NCBI GenBank assembly: GCA_016872895.1 | Contig: VGYT01000007.1 | Coordinates: 1 to 36,491 of the forward strand | Origin: Planctomycetota bacterium | GTDB lineage: Bacteria; Planctomycetota; Phycisphaerae; FEN-1346 | Direction of reading: 5' to 3' | DNA length: 36,491 nt | Part shown: piece by piece, positions 14,767 through 22,317 of the stretch | How positions within the stretch are numbered: the stretch's first letter is position 1 | Layout of the letters: each line of letters begins with the position of its first letter | The notes under the pieces: generated by a model | Told to the model about the DNA's origin: nothing | What the model saw: only the letters and a program-made list of their open reading frames with translations | Database searches by the model: none | Position numbers and translations under genes: made by a program

Positions 14767-16134
14767 CTACGCCCCCGGCGGCTTCAGGCTCCGGCCGCCG
14801 GTCTCGATGACCTGCCTGTACCACCATGCCGAGTCCTTCGGCGTGCGCTTCTGCGTCGTGTAATCGACGTGCACAAGGCCGAAGCGCTCCTTGAACCCCT
14901 CGGCCCACTCGAAGTTGTCCATAATGGACCAGTGGAAATATCCGCGTACGTCCACCCCGCCGCGCACCGCCCGCTCCAGCGCCAGCAGGTACCGCGCCGT
15001 GAAGTCGATCCGGTGCGGGTCGTGAACCTTGCCGTCAAGCGCAACCCAGTCGCAGCCCGACATGCCGTTCTCGGTGACGAATACCGGCAACTTGTACCGC
15101 TCGTGGAAGAACTTCGGGCCCCAGTAAAGGGCGTCCGGGGTGACGGGCCACTTGAAGGCCGTGAGGGCGTGGCCGGCGGGGTGCGGCGCGGCCTCGGGCC
15201 TCCCGCCCTTGCCCGCCCTCACGAGCGAACCGTTGTAGATATTCACCCCGAAGAAATCGAGCGGCTGGGCGATGGTTTTCATGTCGCCCGCCCCGATGCG
15301 CGGCATGAGCGCCTCGTACTCGCGCAGGCCGTCCGCCGGGTAGCGGCCCAGGATGACCGGGTCCATCCACCAGGCGTTGTTCCAGACGCTCCGGCCGGAG
15401 ACGGAGAACATGTCGCGGCGGGCGGCCTCGACGTCGGCCTTCGCGTCGGTCGCGGGCAATCGCACCACGCCCACCGGCGCCAGGCCCACCTGCGGCCGGA
15501 CCTTCGCCGACGCGCGGACCGCCTGCACGGCCTTTCCGTGCGCCAGGTGCGCGTGGTGGGCGATGCGCAGCACCTCGGCCCAGCCCAGTTTGTCGCCGGG
15601 GGCGTGGCGGCCGTCCAGGTGGCCCAGGCCCACGAAGCACTGCGGCTCGTTCTGCGTCATCCAGTGCTGCACGCGGTCGCCCAGGCGCGAGGCCACCACG
15701 CCGGCGTACTCGGCGAACCAGTCGGGACTCTCGCGGTTCAGCCATCCGCCCCGGCAGTAGAGGGCGTACGGGTAGTCCCAGTGGAAGAGCGTCACGAACG
15801 GCCGGATGCCCGCCGCAAGCAGCGCGTCGACCAGCCGCTCGTAGAACACCAGGCCCTTCTCGTTGACTCCCCCCACGCCCTCCGCCATCACGCGCGCCCA
15901 GGCGATGCTCAGCCGGTACGCCTGGATTCCCAGGCGCTTCATCAGCGCCACGTCATCGCGGTAGCGGTGATAGTGGTCGCAGGCCACGTCTCCGGTCTGG
16001 CCGTTCCAGATTGTGCCCTGCTTGCGGCAGAACACGTCCCAGACGCTGGGGCCCTTGCCGTCGTCGCCCGCCGCGCCCTCGACCTGGTACGCCGCCGCCG
16101 CCACGCCCCAGATGAAGTTCTTCGGAAACGCCAT
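14767..16134 (-). CDS. GH1 family beta-glycosidase (beta-glucosidase)
   Basis: A 455-residue glycoside hydrolase family 1 enzyme, cytoplasmic (no signal peptide), cleaving beta-linked sugars with retention. N-terminal family signature FPKNFIWGVAAAAYQVEGA, then ACDHYHRYRDDVALMKRLG and YRLSIAWARVM. The acid/base glutamate is in TQNEPQ near residue 158 (usually TxNEP) and the nucleophile glutamate in VTENGMS near residue 354. The end has HWSIMDNFEWAEGFKERFGLVHVD. AAGGAG lies 5 nt before the ATG. It is convergent with the BNR gene. A transporter for the sugar is not adjacent; the orphan MalK-type ATPase at 26421 might serve one elsewhere, which is speculation. Confidence 0.95.
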   Translation of the reverse strand: MAFPKNFIWGVAAAAYQVEGAAGDDGKGPSVWDVFCRKQGTIWNGQTGDVACDHYHRYRDDVALMKRLGIQAYRLSIAWARVMAEGVGGVNEKGLVFYERLVDALLAAGIRPFVTLFHWDYPYALYCRGGWLNRESPDWFAEYAGVVASRLGDRVQHWMTQNEPQCFVGLGHLDGRHAPGDKLGWAEVLRIAHHAHLAHGKAVQAVRASAKVRPQVGLAPVGVVRLPATDAKADVEAARRDMFSVSGRSVWNNAWWMDPVILGRYPADGLREYEALMPRIGAGDMKTIAQPLDFFGVNIYNGSLVRAGKGGRPEAAPHPAGHALTAFKWPVTPDALYWGPKFFHERYKLPVFVTENGMSGCDWVALDGKVHDPHRIDFTARYLLALERAVRGGVDVRGYFHWSIMDNFEWAEGFKERFGLVHVDYTTQKRTPKDSAWWYRQVIETGGRSLKPPGA

Positions 16135-16221
16135 GGTGTCTCCTTTGCCCGGCGCCTCGGGGCACGGCCCGCAGGCCGGGATGAAACCCCGCCGCCGTCG
16201 CTGACACAGAGTCTATGCGGT

Positions 16222-16256
16222 GGAGTGCAAAGTGAAAAGCGGAAAGTGCAAGCCGC
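16222..16256. repeat. Word repeat (GTGCAAAGTGAAAAGCGGAAAGTGC)
   Basis: A short purine-rich stretch repeating the word AAAGTG/GAAAAGCGG. I see no complementary arm nearby. Confidence 0.45.
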
Positions 16257-16292
16257 CGCGGGGGGATTTCATCCCGCCCCGCATGCTCGCCC

Positions 16293-16320
16293 TTGACGCG
16301 CCGCCGCGCGGCGATACGAT
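16293..16320 (+). promoter_or_regulatory. Probable promoter for the macro-comB operon
   Basis: TTGACG (16293-16298), 16 bp, TACGAT (16315-16320), about 110 bp upstream of the macro-domain start. Confidence 0.5.
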
Positions 16321-16432
16321 GCTCCCGTTGCCGGGGGAGGGTTTTTCAGCCGTTCGAGCCGGACGCGGAGTTTCCGGTTACGCTCCGGGGGGCAGTTCTC
16401 GATCGGGCCGCCCTCGCGGCAGGAGCCGACGC

Positions 16433-16951
16433 ATGGACATCAAACACCGCATCGCCATCAAGCAAGGCGACCTGACGGAAGACGACGCCGACGCCATCGT
16501 CAACGCCGCCAATAACGACCTGCAACTGGGAGGCGGCGTGGCCGGGGCCATCCGACGAAAGGGCGGACCTGCCATCCAGCATGAGTGCGACCGCATCGGC
16601 CCCATCCCGCTGGGCGAGGCGGCCGTGACGGGCGGCGGAGGCCTCAAGGCACGCTACGTCATCCACGCCGCAAGCATGCGGCTGGGCGAACAGACCGCCG
16701 AAGAGAACCTCCGCCTCTCCACGCGCAACAGCCTCCTTCGCGCCAAGGAGAAGGGCCTCCGGAGCATCGCATTTCCGGCCGTCGGCACGGGCATCGCGGG
16801 GTTCCCGATGCGGCGCTGCGCAGAGGTGATGCTGGAGGAGGCGGCAGCGCACCTGCGGGGGCCCACCAGCCTGCGCGACGTGCGCTTCGTCCTGTACGAC
16901 CGGCCCGCTTACGAAACGTTCCTGGAAGTGTACGAGGCCCTGCGCGAGTGA
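16433..16951 (+). CDS. Macro domain protein (ADP-ribose binding / deacetylation)
   Basis: A 172-residue stand-alone macro domain. Key pieces: [35 protein letters not shown], which carries the NAANN and GGGVAGAI ligand loops, then the VIHAAS strand and the [12 protein letters not shown] phosphate-binding loop. Such proteins bind ADP-ribose and many hydrolyse O-acetyl-ADP-ribose or ADP-ribosyl esters; which applies here is not decidable. I chose the ATG at 16433 (AGGAG 7 nt upstream), 71 residues inside the track ORF. Its stop overlaps the GTG start of comB, so the two are coupled. Confidence 0.92.
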   Translation: MDIKHRIAIKQGDLTEDDADAIVNAANNDLQLGGGVAGAIRRKGGPAIQHECDRIGPIPLGEAAVTGGGGLKARYVIHAASMRLGEQTAEENLRLSTRNSLLRAKEKGLRSIAFPAVGTGIAGFPMRRCAEVMLEEAAAHLRGPTSLRDVRFVLYDRPAYETFLEVYEALRE

Positions 16952-17700
16952 CCCCTCCGCCCGGCATTTCCGTCGTGTTCGAGCCGGCCGCCCGGCCCGC
17001 CGTGGACCTGGCCGGGGCGACGGCCGTGGTCATCGACGCAATCCGCGCCACTACCACCATCGTGGCGGCGCTGGCCGCGGGGTGCCGCGAGGTGGTCCCG
17101 TGCCGCACGCCGGAGGAGGTGCTGGCCGAGGCCGCCCGCCGCCCCGCCGGCGCCGTGGTCACCGCCGGGGAGCGCCTGGGCGTGCGCATCGAGGGGCTGG
17201 ACCTCAACAACAGCCCCTCCGCCATGACGCGCGAGCGCATGGGCGGCCGCACGCTCCTGCTCACCACCACGAACGGCACGCAGGCCGTCCTCGACGCCCT
17301 GGCCGCAAGGCACGTCCTCGTGGCCGCGATGCCGAACCGGGGGGCGATTGCGCGGCGTGCGGCGGCGCTTGCGCGCCGGGTGGTCTTCGTCTCCGCCGGA
17401 ACGGTCGGAACCGTCTCCTGCGAGGATACGCTCGTGGCCGGGGCGGTCACCGAGGCGCTGCTGGAAGACTCCGGCCCGGCCGCGTGGAACCTGGAGGACT
17501 CGGCCCGCGTGGCCCTTGCGGCGTGGCTGGGCGCCCGCGAGCGGCTGGCCGAAATCTTCCGTCAGACCTGGGGCGGGGCGTTCATCGACAAACTCGGCCT
17601 CCAGGAAGACCTGGCCATCTGCGCCCAGGTGGACACGACGGACGTTGTGCCCGTGGCGCACGGCCCGCCGCCGGTCATCCGCGCGGCGGTCTTCGTTTAG
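16948..17700 (+). CDS. comB: 2-phosphosulfolactate phosphatase family protein
   Basis: A 250-residue ComB-family protein. The archaeal enzyme removes phosphate from 2-phospho-3-sulfolactate on the way to coenzyme M; bacterial members are common and may make sulfolactate. Family motifs: [19 protein letters not shown] near residue 22, [29 protein letters not shown], and the acidic [18 protein letters not shown] close to the end. The track shows this frame only inside a longer ORF from 16585; the real start is the GTG at 16948, which overlaps the macro-domain stop as GTGA. The last codons and the TAG stop lie in the first unit of a tandem repeat. Confidence 0.9.
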   Translation: MTPPPGISVVFEPAARPAVDLAGATAVVIDAIRATTTIVAALAAGCREVVPCRTPEEVLAEAARRPAGAVVTAGERLGVRIEGLDLNNSPSAMTRERMGGRTLLLTTTNGTQAVLDALAARHVLVAAMPNRGAIARRAAALARRVVFVSAGTVGTVSCEDTLVAGAVTEALLEDSGPAAWNLEDSARVALAAWLGARERLAEIFRQTWGGAFIDKLGLQEDLAICAQVDTTDVVPVAHGPPPVIRAAVFV

Positions 17701-17795
17701 CCGCCGCCGGTACGGCCGCGCGGCGGTCTTCGTTTAGCCGCCGCCGGTCATCCGCGCGGCGGTCTTCGTTTAGCCGCGGCCGGTACGGCCGCGCT
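17681..17795. repeat. Tandem 36-37-bp repeat at the comB stop codon
   Basis: GCGCGGCGGTCTTCGTTTAG starts at 17681, 17718 and 17754. Each unit goes on as CCGCCGCCGGT or CCGCGGCCGGTACGGCCGCG, the left half of the GTTTAGCCG family. The first unit encodes the end of ComB (AVFV, stop). Confidence 0.85.
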
Positions 17796-17883
17796 CGGTG
17801 CGGCGGCCGCGGCGATCGCCGTGCCGAGCCTGCCCGCCTGGGGCCGGCGGCGGCCGACAACGGCCGACGCTGGACTTCTTGAT

Positions 17884-17912
17884 TTGCCACCGCGGCAATT
17901 CGGTGTTATACT
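17884..17912 (+). promoter_or_regulatory. Probable sigma-70 promoter for the SGNH/TPR gene
   Basis: TTGCCA (17884-17889), 17 bp, TATACT (17907-17912). It predicts a start near 17919, ahead of both candidate start codons. Confidence 0.65.
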
Positions 17913-18050
17913 CCCGCACGGTTCATCTCAAGCAATCGGATGGAGAAGCCGGGACGGCTCGCACTTCGGTCCGTCATTTCCGAACGCCGCAAGCACAGCG
18001 CGTGCGCGGCCGCGCGGTTCCCGACTTCCGACCGGTGGGGCACGACATCG

Positions 18051-20423
18051 ATGGCGCCTCAGCAGCCGTCGAGCCAGGCGGAGCCGCATGAACCGCGCCC
18101 GAGCGGGCGCCATCGCGGCGACGCCCGCGCCTGGGCGCCGGGCGCCGGCGGCCCGCCGGGCCGCCGCATCCGCGGCTGGCGAGCCTGGCTGCTGAGGGCG
18201 GCGCTGGCCGTCCTCGCCCCCGCCGCCGCGCTCGGGGCACTTGAGGCCGGCCTGCGCCTGGCCGGTTACGGTCATCCGACGGACTTCTTCGTTCCGAGCG
18301 ACTCCGGGCCCGCGTTGACCGCCAACCCGTTTTTCGCCCGGCGCTTCTGCCCGCCGCCGGCGGTCGCGCTGGAACCGGACGTGCTCTGCGTCGCCGCCGA
18401 AAAGCCTTCCGGCTCGCGGCGGATCTTCATCCTGGGCGAGTCCGCCGCCTTCGGCACGCCCGACCCGTCGCTTTCCTTCGGCCGCGTGCTGGAGGTGATG
18501 CTGCGCGAGCGGCATCCGGGCGTCCGCTGGGAGGTCGTCAACGCGGCCATGATGGGCGTCAATTCGCACGCCGCCCGCGCCATCGCCCGCGACTGCGCCG
18601 CGCGCGGCGCGGGTCTTTTTGTTATCTACATGGGGAACAATGAAGCACTCGGCCCGTTCAGCCCGCTGGTGGAGTCTCCGGCCCTCTGCTCGCACCTGGC
18701 GCTCGTGCGGGCGCGGGCGTGGGCCAGGGGCACGCGCATCGGGCAACTGGCGGCCGACGCGGCGGGGCGCGCCGCCGGCCGCGCGGCAGCCGAGCGGCAG
18801 ACCATCGAGACGTTCCTCGCCTCGGCCGTGCCGCCCGGCGACCCGCGCCTCGAAATCGTGCACGCGCACTTCCAGGCCAACCTGCACGATATCCTGCGCA
18901 CCGTCCGCGCCGCCGGGGCGCGGGCCGTCGTGGCGACGGTCGCGGTGAACCTGGCGGACTGCGCCCCGCTGGCGTCGGTGCACCGGGCGGACCTGGCGGC
19001 TGCCGCGAGGGCCGAGTTCGCACGCCTCCTCGCCGCCGGCGAGGCCGAGGAAATGGCCGGCCGCCCCGCTGCCGCCGAGGCCGCTTACCGGGGGGCCCTG
19101 GCCATCGACGCCGGCTACGCCGATGCGCACTTCCGCCTGGGCCGATGCCTGGCCGCACAGCGCCGATACGACGAGGCCCGCGCCGCCTTCGCCGCGGCGC
19201 GCGACCTGGACGCCCTGCCCTTCCGCGCCACGGGGCCCCTGAATGAAATCGTCCGCCGGACCGCGGGCGGGCGCAAGGACGAGGGCATCTTCCTGGTGGA
19301 TGCCGAGCGCGCATTTCAGGACTGCCCGGAGTCGGCCGGCGGCATCCCGGGCGAGAAACTGTTTTACGAGCACGTGCACCTGACGCCCGAGGGCAACTAC
19401 CGGCTGGCCGCGGCCGTCCTGCCCGCCGTGGAGGCCGCCTTGGCCGATTTGCCTGGCGGCGCCGCGGCCGGGCCGCCCCCGCCGCACGAGCGCTGCGCGG
19501 AACTGCTGGCCCTGACGGCCTTCGACCACCTGCGCCTTGCGGCCGCCATGGCCGCACTCATGGCCAAGCCGCCGTTTACGAACCAGTCGGACTACGCCTG
19601 GCGCCAGGCGCGGCTGGGGCGGGCCTTGTCGCGGCTGACGGAGGTGCGCGAGGCCATCGGCTCCGAGGCCGTGGCCGACGCCTACCGGCGGGCGCTGGCC
19701 GCGTCGCCCGGCGACTGGCGGCTGCACCACAACTTTGCCGCCGAGAGGGCGAGCGCGGGCGATTTTCGCGCAGCCGCCGACCAGTGGCGGGCCGTGCTCG
19801 AAGCCGTTCCGCATCACATCGAGGCCCGCGTGCGCATGGCCAACGCGCTCGCCCGCCAGGGACTCCTGGAAGAGGCCACCGCCGCCTACGCCGAGGCCAT
19901 CCGCCGCCGGCCCGACTGCGTGCAGGCGTACGCGGGCCTGGCCGAGGTCCGCCTGCTCCAGGGCCGCCTGGCCGAGGCCGCCGCAGCCATCGAACGTGTG
20001 CTTGCCCTGCGGCCGGTCCCCACGTGGTTCCGCATTCGCGGCGACCTGGAGGCACGGCAGCAGAATCCCGACGCCGCCATCGAGTGGTACCGGCGCGGCC
20101 TGCGGCAGTTCCCTGATGACGCCTTGCTGCGCGTCGCGCTGGCCGGGGCGATGCTCGCCCGCGGCCAGTGGCAGTCGGCGGCTGAGCATTTCCAGGCCGT
20201 CCTGCGGACCGACCCGGCCCACCTGGCGGCACGCTGCGGCCTGGCGCGGGCGCTGACGCGCGTGGGAAGGATCGACGAGGCCCGCGAGCAGTACCGGGTG
20301 GTCCTGGCGCTCAACCCGGACGTGCCGGAGGCCGCCCAGGCGATTCAAGGGTCCGCACCCGGCCGCTCCTGCGACGGCATGCTGGGCGACGCCAAGGCGT
20401 CGCACTTCGAGCCGCCACCGTAA
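18051..20423 (+). CDS. Membrane-anchored SGNH hydrolase-like protein with TPR repeats
   Basis: 790 residues. After a basic, proline-rich N-terminus comes a transmembrane anchor (about 43-65, LLRAALAVLAPAAALGALEAGL), then an SGNH/GDSL-like domain. Block I is LGESAAFGTPD with the serine near 131, block II VNAAMMGVNSH, block III YMGNNEALG near 193, and the last block is YEHVHLTPEGNYR near 440, where EHVH stands in for the usual DxxH. A TPR pair is nested between blocks III and V, and about six more TPRs follow from residue 540 (LRVALAGAMLARGQWQSAAEHF). Such proteins are often found with exopolysaccharide genes and may deacylate or bind glycans; the glycan genes downstream fit. The start is uncertain: ATG 17940 adds 37 residues but has no ribosome site and weaker coding bias; ATG 18051 has a GGTGGGG about 10 nt upstream. 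Confidence 0.75.
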   Translation: MAPQQPSSQAEPHEPRPSGRHRGDARAWAPGAGGPPGRRIRGWRAWLLRAALAVLAPAAALGALEAGLRLAGYGHPTDFFVPSDSGPALTANPFFARRFCPPPAVALEPDVLCVAAEKPSGSRRIFILGESAAFGTPDPSLSFGRVLEVMLRERHPGVRWEVVNAAMMGVNSHAARAIARDCAARGAGLFVIYMGNNEALGPFSPLVESPALCSHLALVRARAWARGTRIGQLAADAAGRAAGRAAAERQTIETFLASAVPPGDPRLEIVHAHFQANLHDILRTVRAAGARAVVATVAVNLADCAPLASVHRADLAAAARAEFARLLAAGEAEEMAGRPAAAEAAYRGALAIDAGYADAHFRLGRCLAAQRRYDEARAAFAAARDLDALPFRATGPLNEIVRRTAGGRKDEGIFLVDAERAFQDCPESAGGIPGEKLFYEHVHLTPEGNYRLAAAVLPAVEAALADLPGGAAAGPPPPHERCAELLALTAFDHLRLAAAMAALMAKPPFTNQSDYAWRQARLGRALSRLTEVREAIGSEAVADAYRRALAASPGDWRLHHNFAAERASAGDFRAAADQWRAVLEAVPHHIEARVRMANALARQGLLEEATAAYAEAIRRRPDCVQAYAGLAEVRLLQGRLAEAAAAIERVLALRPVPTWFRIRGDLEARQQNPDAAIEWYRRGLRQFPDDALLRVALAGAMLARGQWQSAAEHFQAVLRTDPAHLAARCGLARALTRVGRIDEAREQYRVVLALNPDVPEAAQAIQGSAPGRSCDGMLGDAKASHFEPPP

Positions 20424-20453
20424 GGGCCTGCCCCGAGCGCACGTGGGTTTTGC

Positions 20454-20482
20454 TTGGATGAACGGCCGGCGCCGCCTATCAT
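20454..20482 (+). promoter_or_regulatory. Possible promoter of a leaderless transcript
   Basis: TTGGAT (20454-20459), 17 bp, TATCAT (20477-20482). The next ATG is at 20489, about where transcription would start, and there is no Shine-Dalgarno sequence. Confidence 0.4.
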
Positions 20483-20488
20483 GGCCGC

Positions 20489-21028
20489 ATGGGCCATGTC
20501 CGCCAGGTCGAGCCGGTCAAACTCTTTGTGGGCATGCTGTCGGCGTATCCGGGGGCGTTTGCCGAGTCGCAGGAGGCGCTCGCCGAGACGCTCGGCCCCG
20601 TGGACCTGCGGAGCGACCTTTTCGCCCACGCCTTCACCGAGTATTACCGCGACGAGATGGGCCACCCGCTGGTGCGGCTGTTTGTTTCGTTCGAGCGGCT
20701 GATTGAGCCGGGGCGCCTGCCGGCCGTCAAGCGACTGACGAACGACCTGGAGGACCGCATGGCCGCCGCAGGCCAGTGGCCCGTCGTGCGGCCGATGAAC
20801 CTCGACCCGGGCTACATCGCCCCGTCGAAACTCGTCCTGGCGAGCACGAAGGAATATTCGCACCGCATCCACCTGGCGGAAGGCATATATGCCGAGGTGA
20901 CGTTGCTTTACGCGCACGGCGCATGGAAGACCCTGGAGTGGACCTACCCGGATTTCCGGACGCCTGCGTACCACGATTTTTTTACGCGTGTCCGCGCGCG
21001 GCTGATGGAGCAACGGCGGCAGAAGTGA
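20489..21028 (+). CDS. DUF4416 family protein
   Basis: 179 residues, matching what I know of the DUF4416 family: an opening PVKLFVGMLSAYPGAF, a central FTEYYRDEMGHPLVRLFVSFERLIEPGRL, then RPMNLDPGYIAPSKLVLASTKEYSHRIHL and LEWTYPDFRTPAYHDFF near the end. The function is unknown. No signal peptide or membrane helix. The start lies 6 nt after a -10-like TATCAT without a ribosome site, which suggests leaderless translation. The stop codon is followed at once by a word repeat (21028-21060). Confidence 0.85.
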   Translation: MGHVRQVEPVKLFVGMLSAYPGAFAESQEALAETLGPVDLRSDLFAHAFTEYYRDEMGHPLVRLFVSFERLIEPGRLPAVKRLTNDLEDRMAAAGQWPVVRPMNLDPGYIAPSKLVLASTKEYSHRIHLAEGIYAEVTLLYAHGAWKTLEWTYPDFRTPAYHDFFTRVRARLMEQRRQK

Positions 21029-21060
21029 TTGCGGATTGTGGACTGCGGACCGCGGATTGA
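21028..21060. repeat. Word repeat (ATTGCGGATTG) directly after a stop codon
   Basis: GATTGCGGATTGTGGACTGC and onward repeats an 7-8-bp word. It shares its word with the insert at 23571-23604 but has no clear right arm. Confidence 0.6.
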
Positions 21061-21144
21061 GCGGCGGGTGCGCCGCATTGTTCAGGCAGTGGCTGTGAGC
21101 CGCGGGCAGCGGCTGCTTCGGCCGCACCCTTGGCGCAAGCCGTT

Positions 21145-21173
21145 GTGGCACGGCCGGCTTGTCCGGCCGTGGG
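21145..21173 (+). repeat. Second copy of the GGCACGGCCGG palindrome
   Basis: Identical over 29 bp to the copy at 34-62; it ends about 20 bp ahead of the WecA-like start codon. Confidence 0.75.
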
Positions 21174-21192
21174 CCGTGCGCGGGGAGGCAGG

Positions 21193-22317
21193 ATGCTCGA
21201 GTTCGCCCTGGGCGCGTTTGTGCCGGCGATGCTCCTGTCATTGCTCCTGACGCCTCTGGCCGGGCGTCTGGCGGCGCGGGCGGGGCTTGTTGCTGAGGTC
21301 CGGCCCGACCGTCTGCACCGCCGGCCGCGACCCTACGGGGGCGGAATCGCCGTCGTGCTTTCGGCCGCTCTTGCTCTTGCGGTCGCCGCCGTTGCGATGC
21401 CGACGATTGAAGACGAACCCGCGGCGGCAGACGCGGCGTTGTTGGGGCGCCTGGGGGGGGGAGCGGTTCCGTTTTTTCTTCTGGGGCTCGTTGACGACAA
21501 GTTCCGTCTGGCGGCCTGGTGGAAGTTGCCGCTGCAATTTGCCTGCGCAACTGTGGCCGTGCTCGGCCTGGGTTTTCAGGCCGCGGCCTGGCTGCCGTGC
21601 GAGGCTCTTGCGCAGGCGGCGAGCATTCTCTGGCTCCTGGCGGTCATCAACGCTTACAACCTGCTGGACCACGCGGACGGCGTGGCGGCTGCCTGGGGCG
21701 CTATGGCGCTTGCGGCCTTGGCCTGCGGGCAGGCGGCGATATCTGCGGAAGTCTGCACACGCACTCTGACGGCGGCGCCAGCCCTGGCGGCGGCGGGGGC
21801 GCTCGCCGGTTTTCTTGTTCACAACCGTCCACCTGCCCGCCTTTTCATGGGCGACGCCGGAACCATGTGCGTGGGCTATCTGCTTGCGGCGCTCACGATG
21901 GCGGGAAGGTACTTCTTTTCCGGATTCACCCCCAGCCGCTGGGTCGTCCTTGTTCCCCTGGCCATCCTGGCCGTGCCGCTGGCCGATATGGTGTTCGTGG
22001 TGGCCGCGCGGCTGAGGCGGGGGCGGAATCCCTTTCGCGGAGATGCGGAGAACCACCTGGCGCACAGGATGCTGGCGCGGGGCTGGAGTCCGCGCGGCGT
22101 GGTGGCGTTTGCGGCCGGGGCGAGCGCCGTCACGGGCGCGGCGTCGGTGGCGATGTATTCTCTGAGCGGGCCGGCGCTCGTTATTCCGTGGCTCGCGGTG
22201 GCGGCGGTGCTTGCGGCCATGCTCCTGGTGCGCCGCCCGCCGGACATGCGCGGCGGGTCGGGAGACCCGCCGCGCGGAGGCTCTCCTGAGCCGCCGCGCG
22301 CGGAGGCCGCAACATGA
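21193..22317 (+). CDS. WecA/MraY-type polyprenyl-phosphate sugar-1-phosphate transferase
   Basis: A 374-residue multi-pass membrane enzyme of glycosyltransferase family 4. It would move a sugar-1-phosphate from a UDP-sugar to undecaprenyl phosphate, starting a surface polysaccharide. Motifs in order: RPDRLHRRPRPYGGGIAV, GLVDDKFRL with the DD pair, NAYNLLDHADGVAA (usually NxxNxxDGxDGL, with H in place of G), FMGDAGTMCVGYLL, and the cytosolic AENHLAHRML loop. About ten hydrophobic segments are visible. I chose the ATG at 21193 (GGGGAGG 4 nt upstream). The C-terminus, [13 protein letters not shown] and on, is encoded by a GCGGGTC palindrome. The stop overlaps the next start (ATGA), so the two genes form an operon. 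Confidence 0.88.
   Translation: MLEFALGAFVPAMLLSLLLTPLAGRLAARAGLVAEVRPDRLHRRPRPYGGGIAVVLSAALALAVAAVAMPTIEDEPAAADAALLGRLGGGAVPFFLLGLVDDKFRLAAWWKLPLQFACATVAVLGLGFQAAAWLPCEALAQAASILWLLAVINAYNLLDHADGVAAAWGAMALAALACGQAAISAEVCTRTLTAAPALAAAGALAGFLVHNRPPARLFMGDAGTMCVGYLLAALTMAGRYFFSGFTPSRWVVLVPLAILAVPLADMVFVVAARLRRGRNPFRGDAENHLAHRMLARGWSPRGVVAFAAGASAVTGAASVAMYSLSGPALVIPWLAVAAVLAAMLLVRRPPDMRGGSGDPPRGGSPEPPRAEAAT
22248..22305. repeat. GCGGGTC...GACCCGC palindrome encoding a protein tail
   Basis: A hairpin CGGCGGGTCGGGAGACCCGCC (with a central GGGA) at 22248-22276, then GGCTCTCCTGAGCC at about 22279-22292. Both lie inside the last 25 codons of the WecA-like gene. Confidence 0.75.

Noticed and set aside
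17928-20405. 825-residue minus-strand ORF opposite the SGNH/TPR gene
   Set aside because: A GC-rich antisense shadow: its sequence is low-complexity and shows no family motif, while the plus strand has clear domains.
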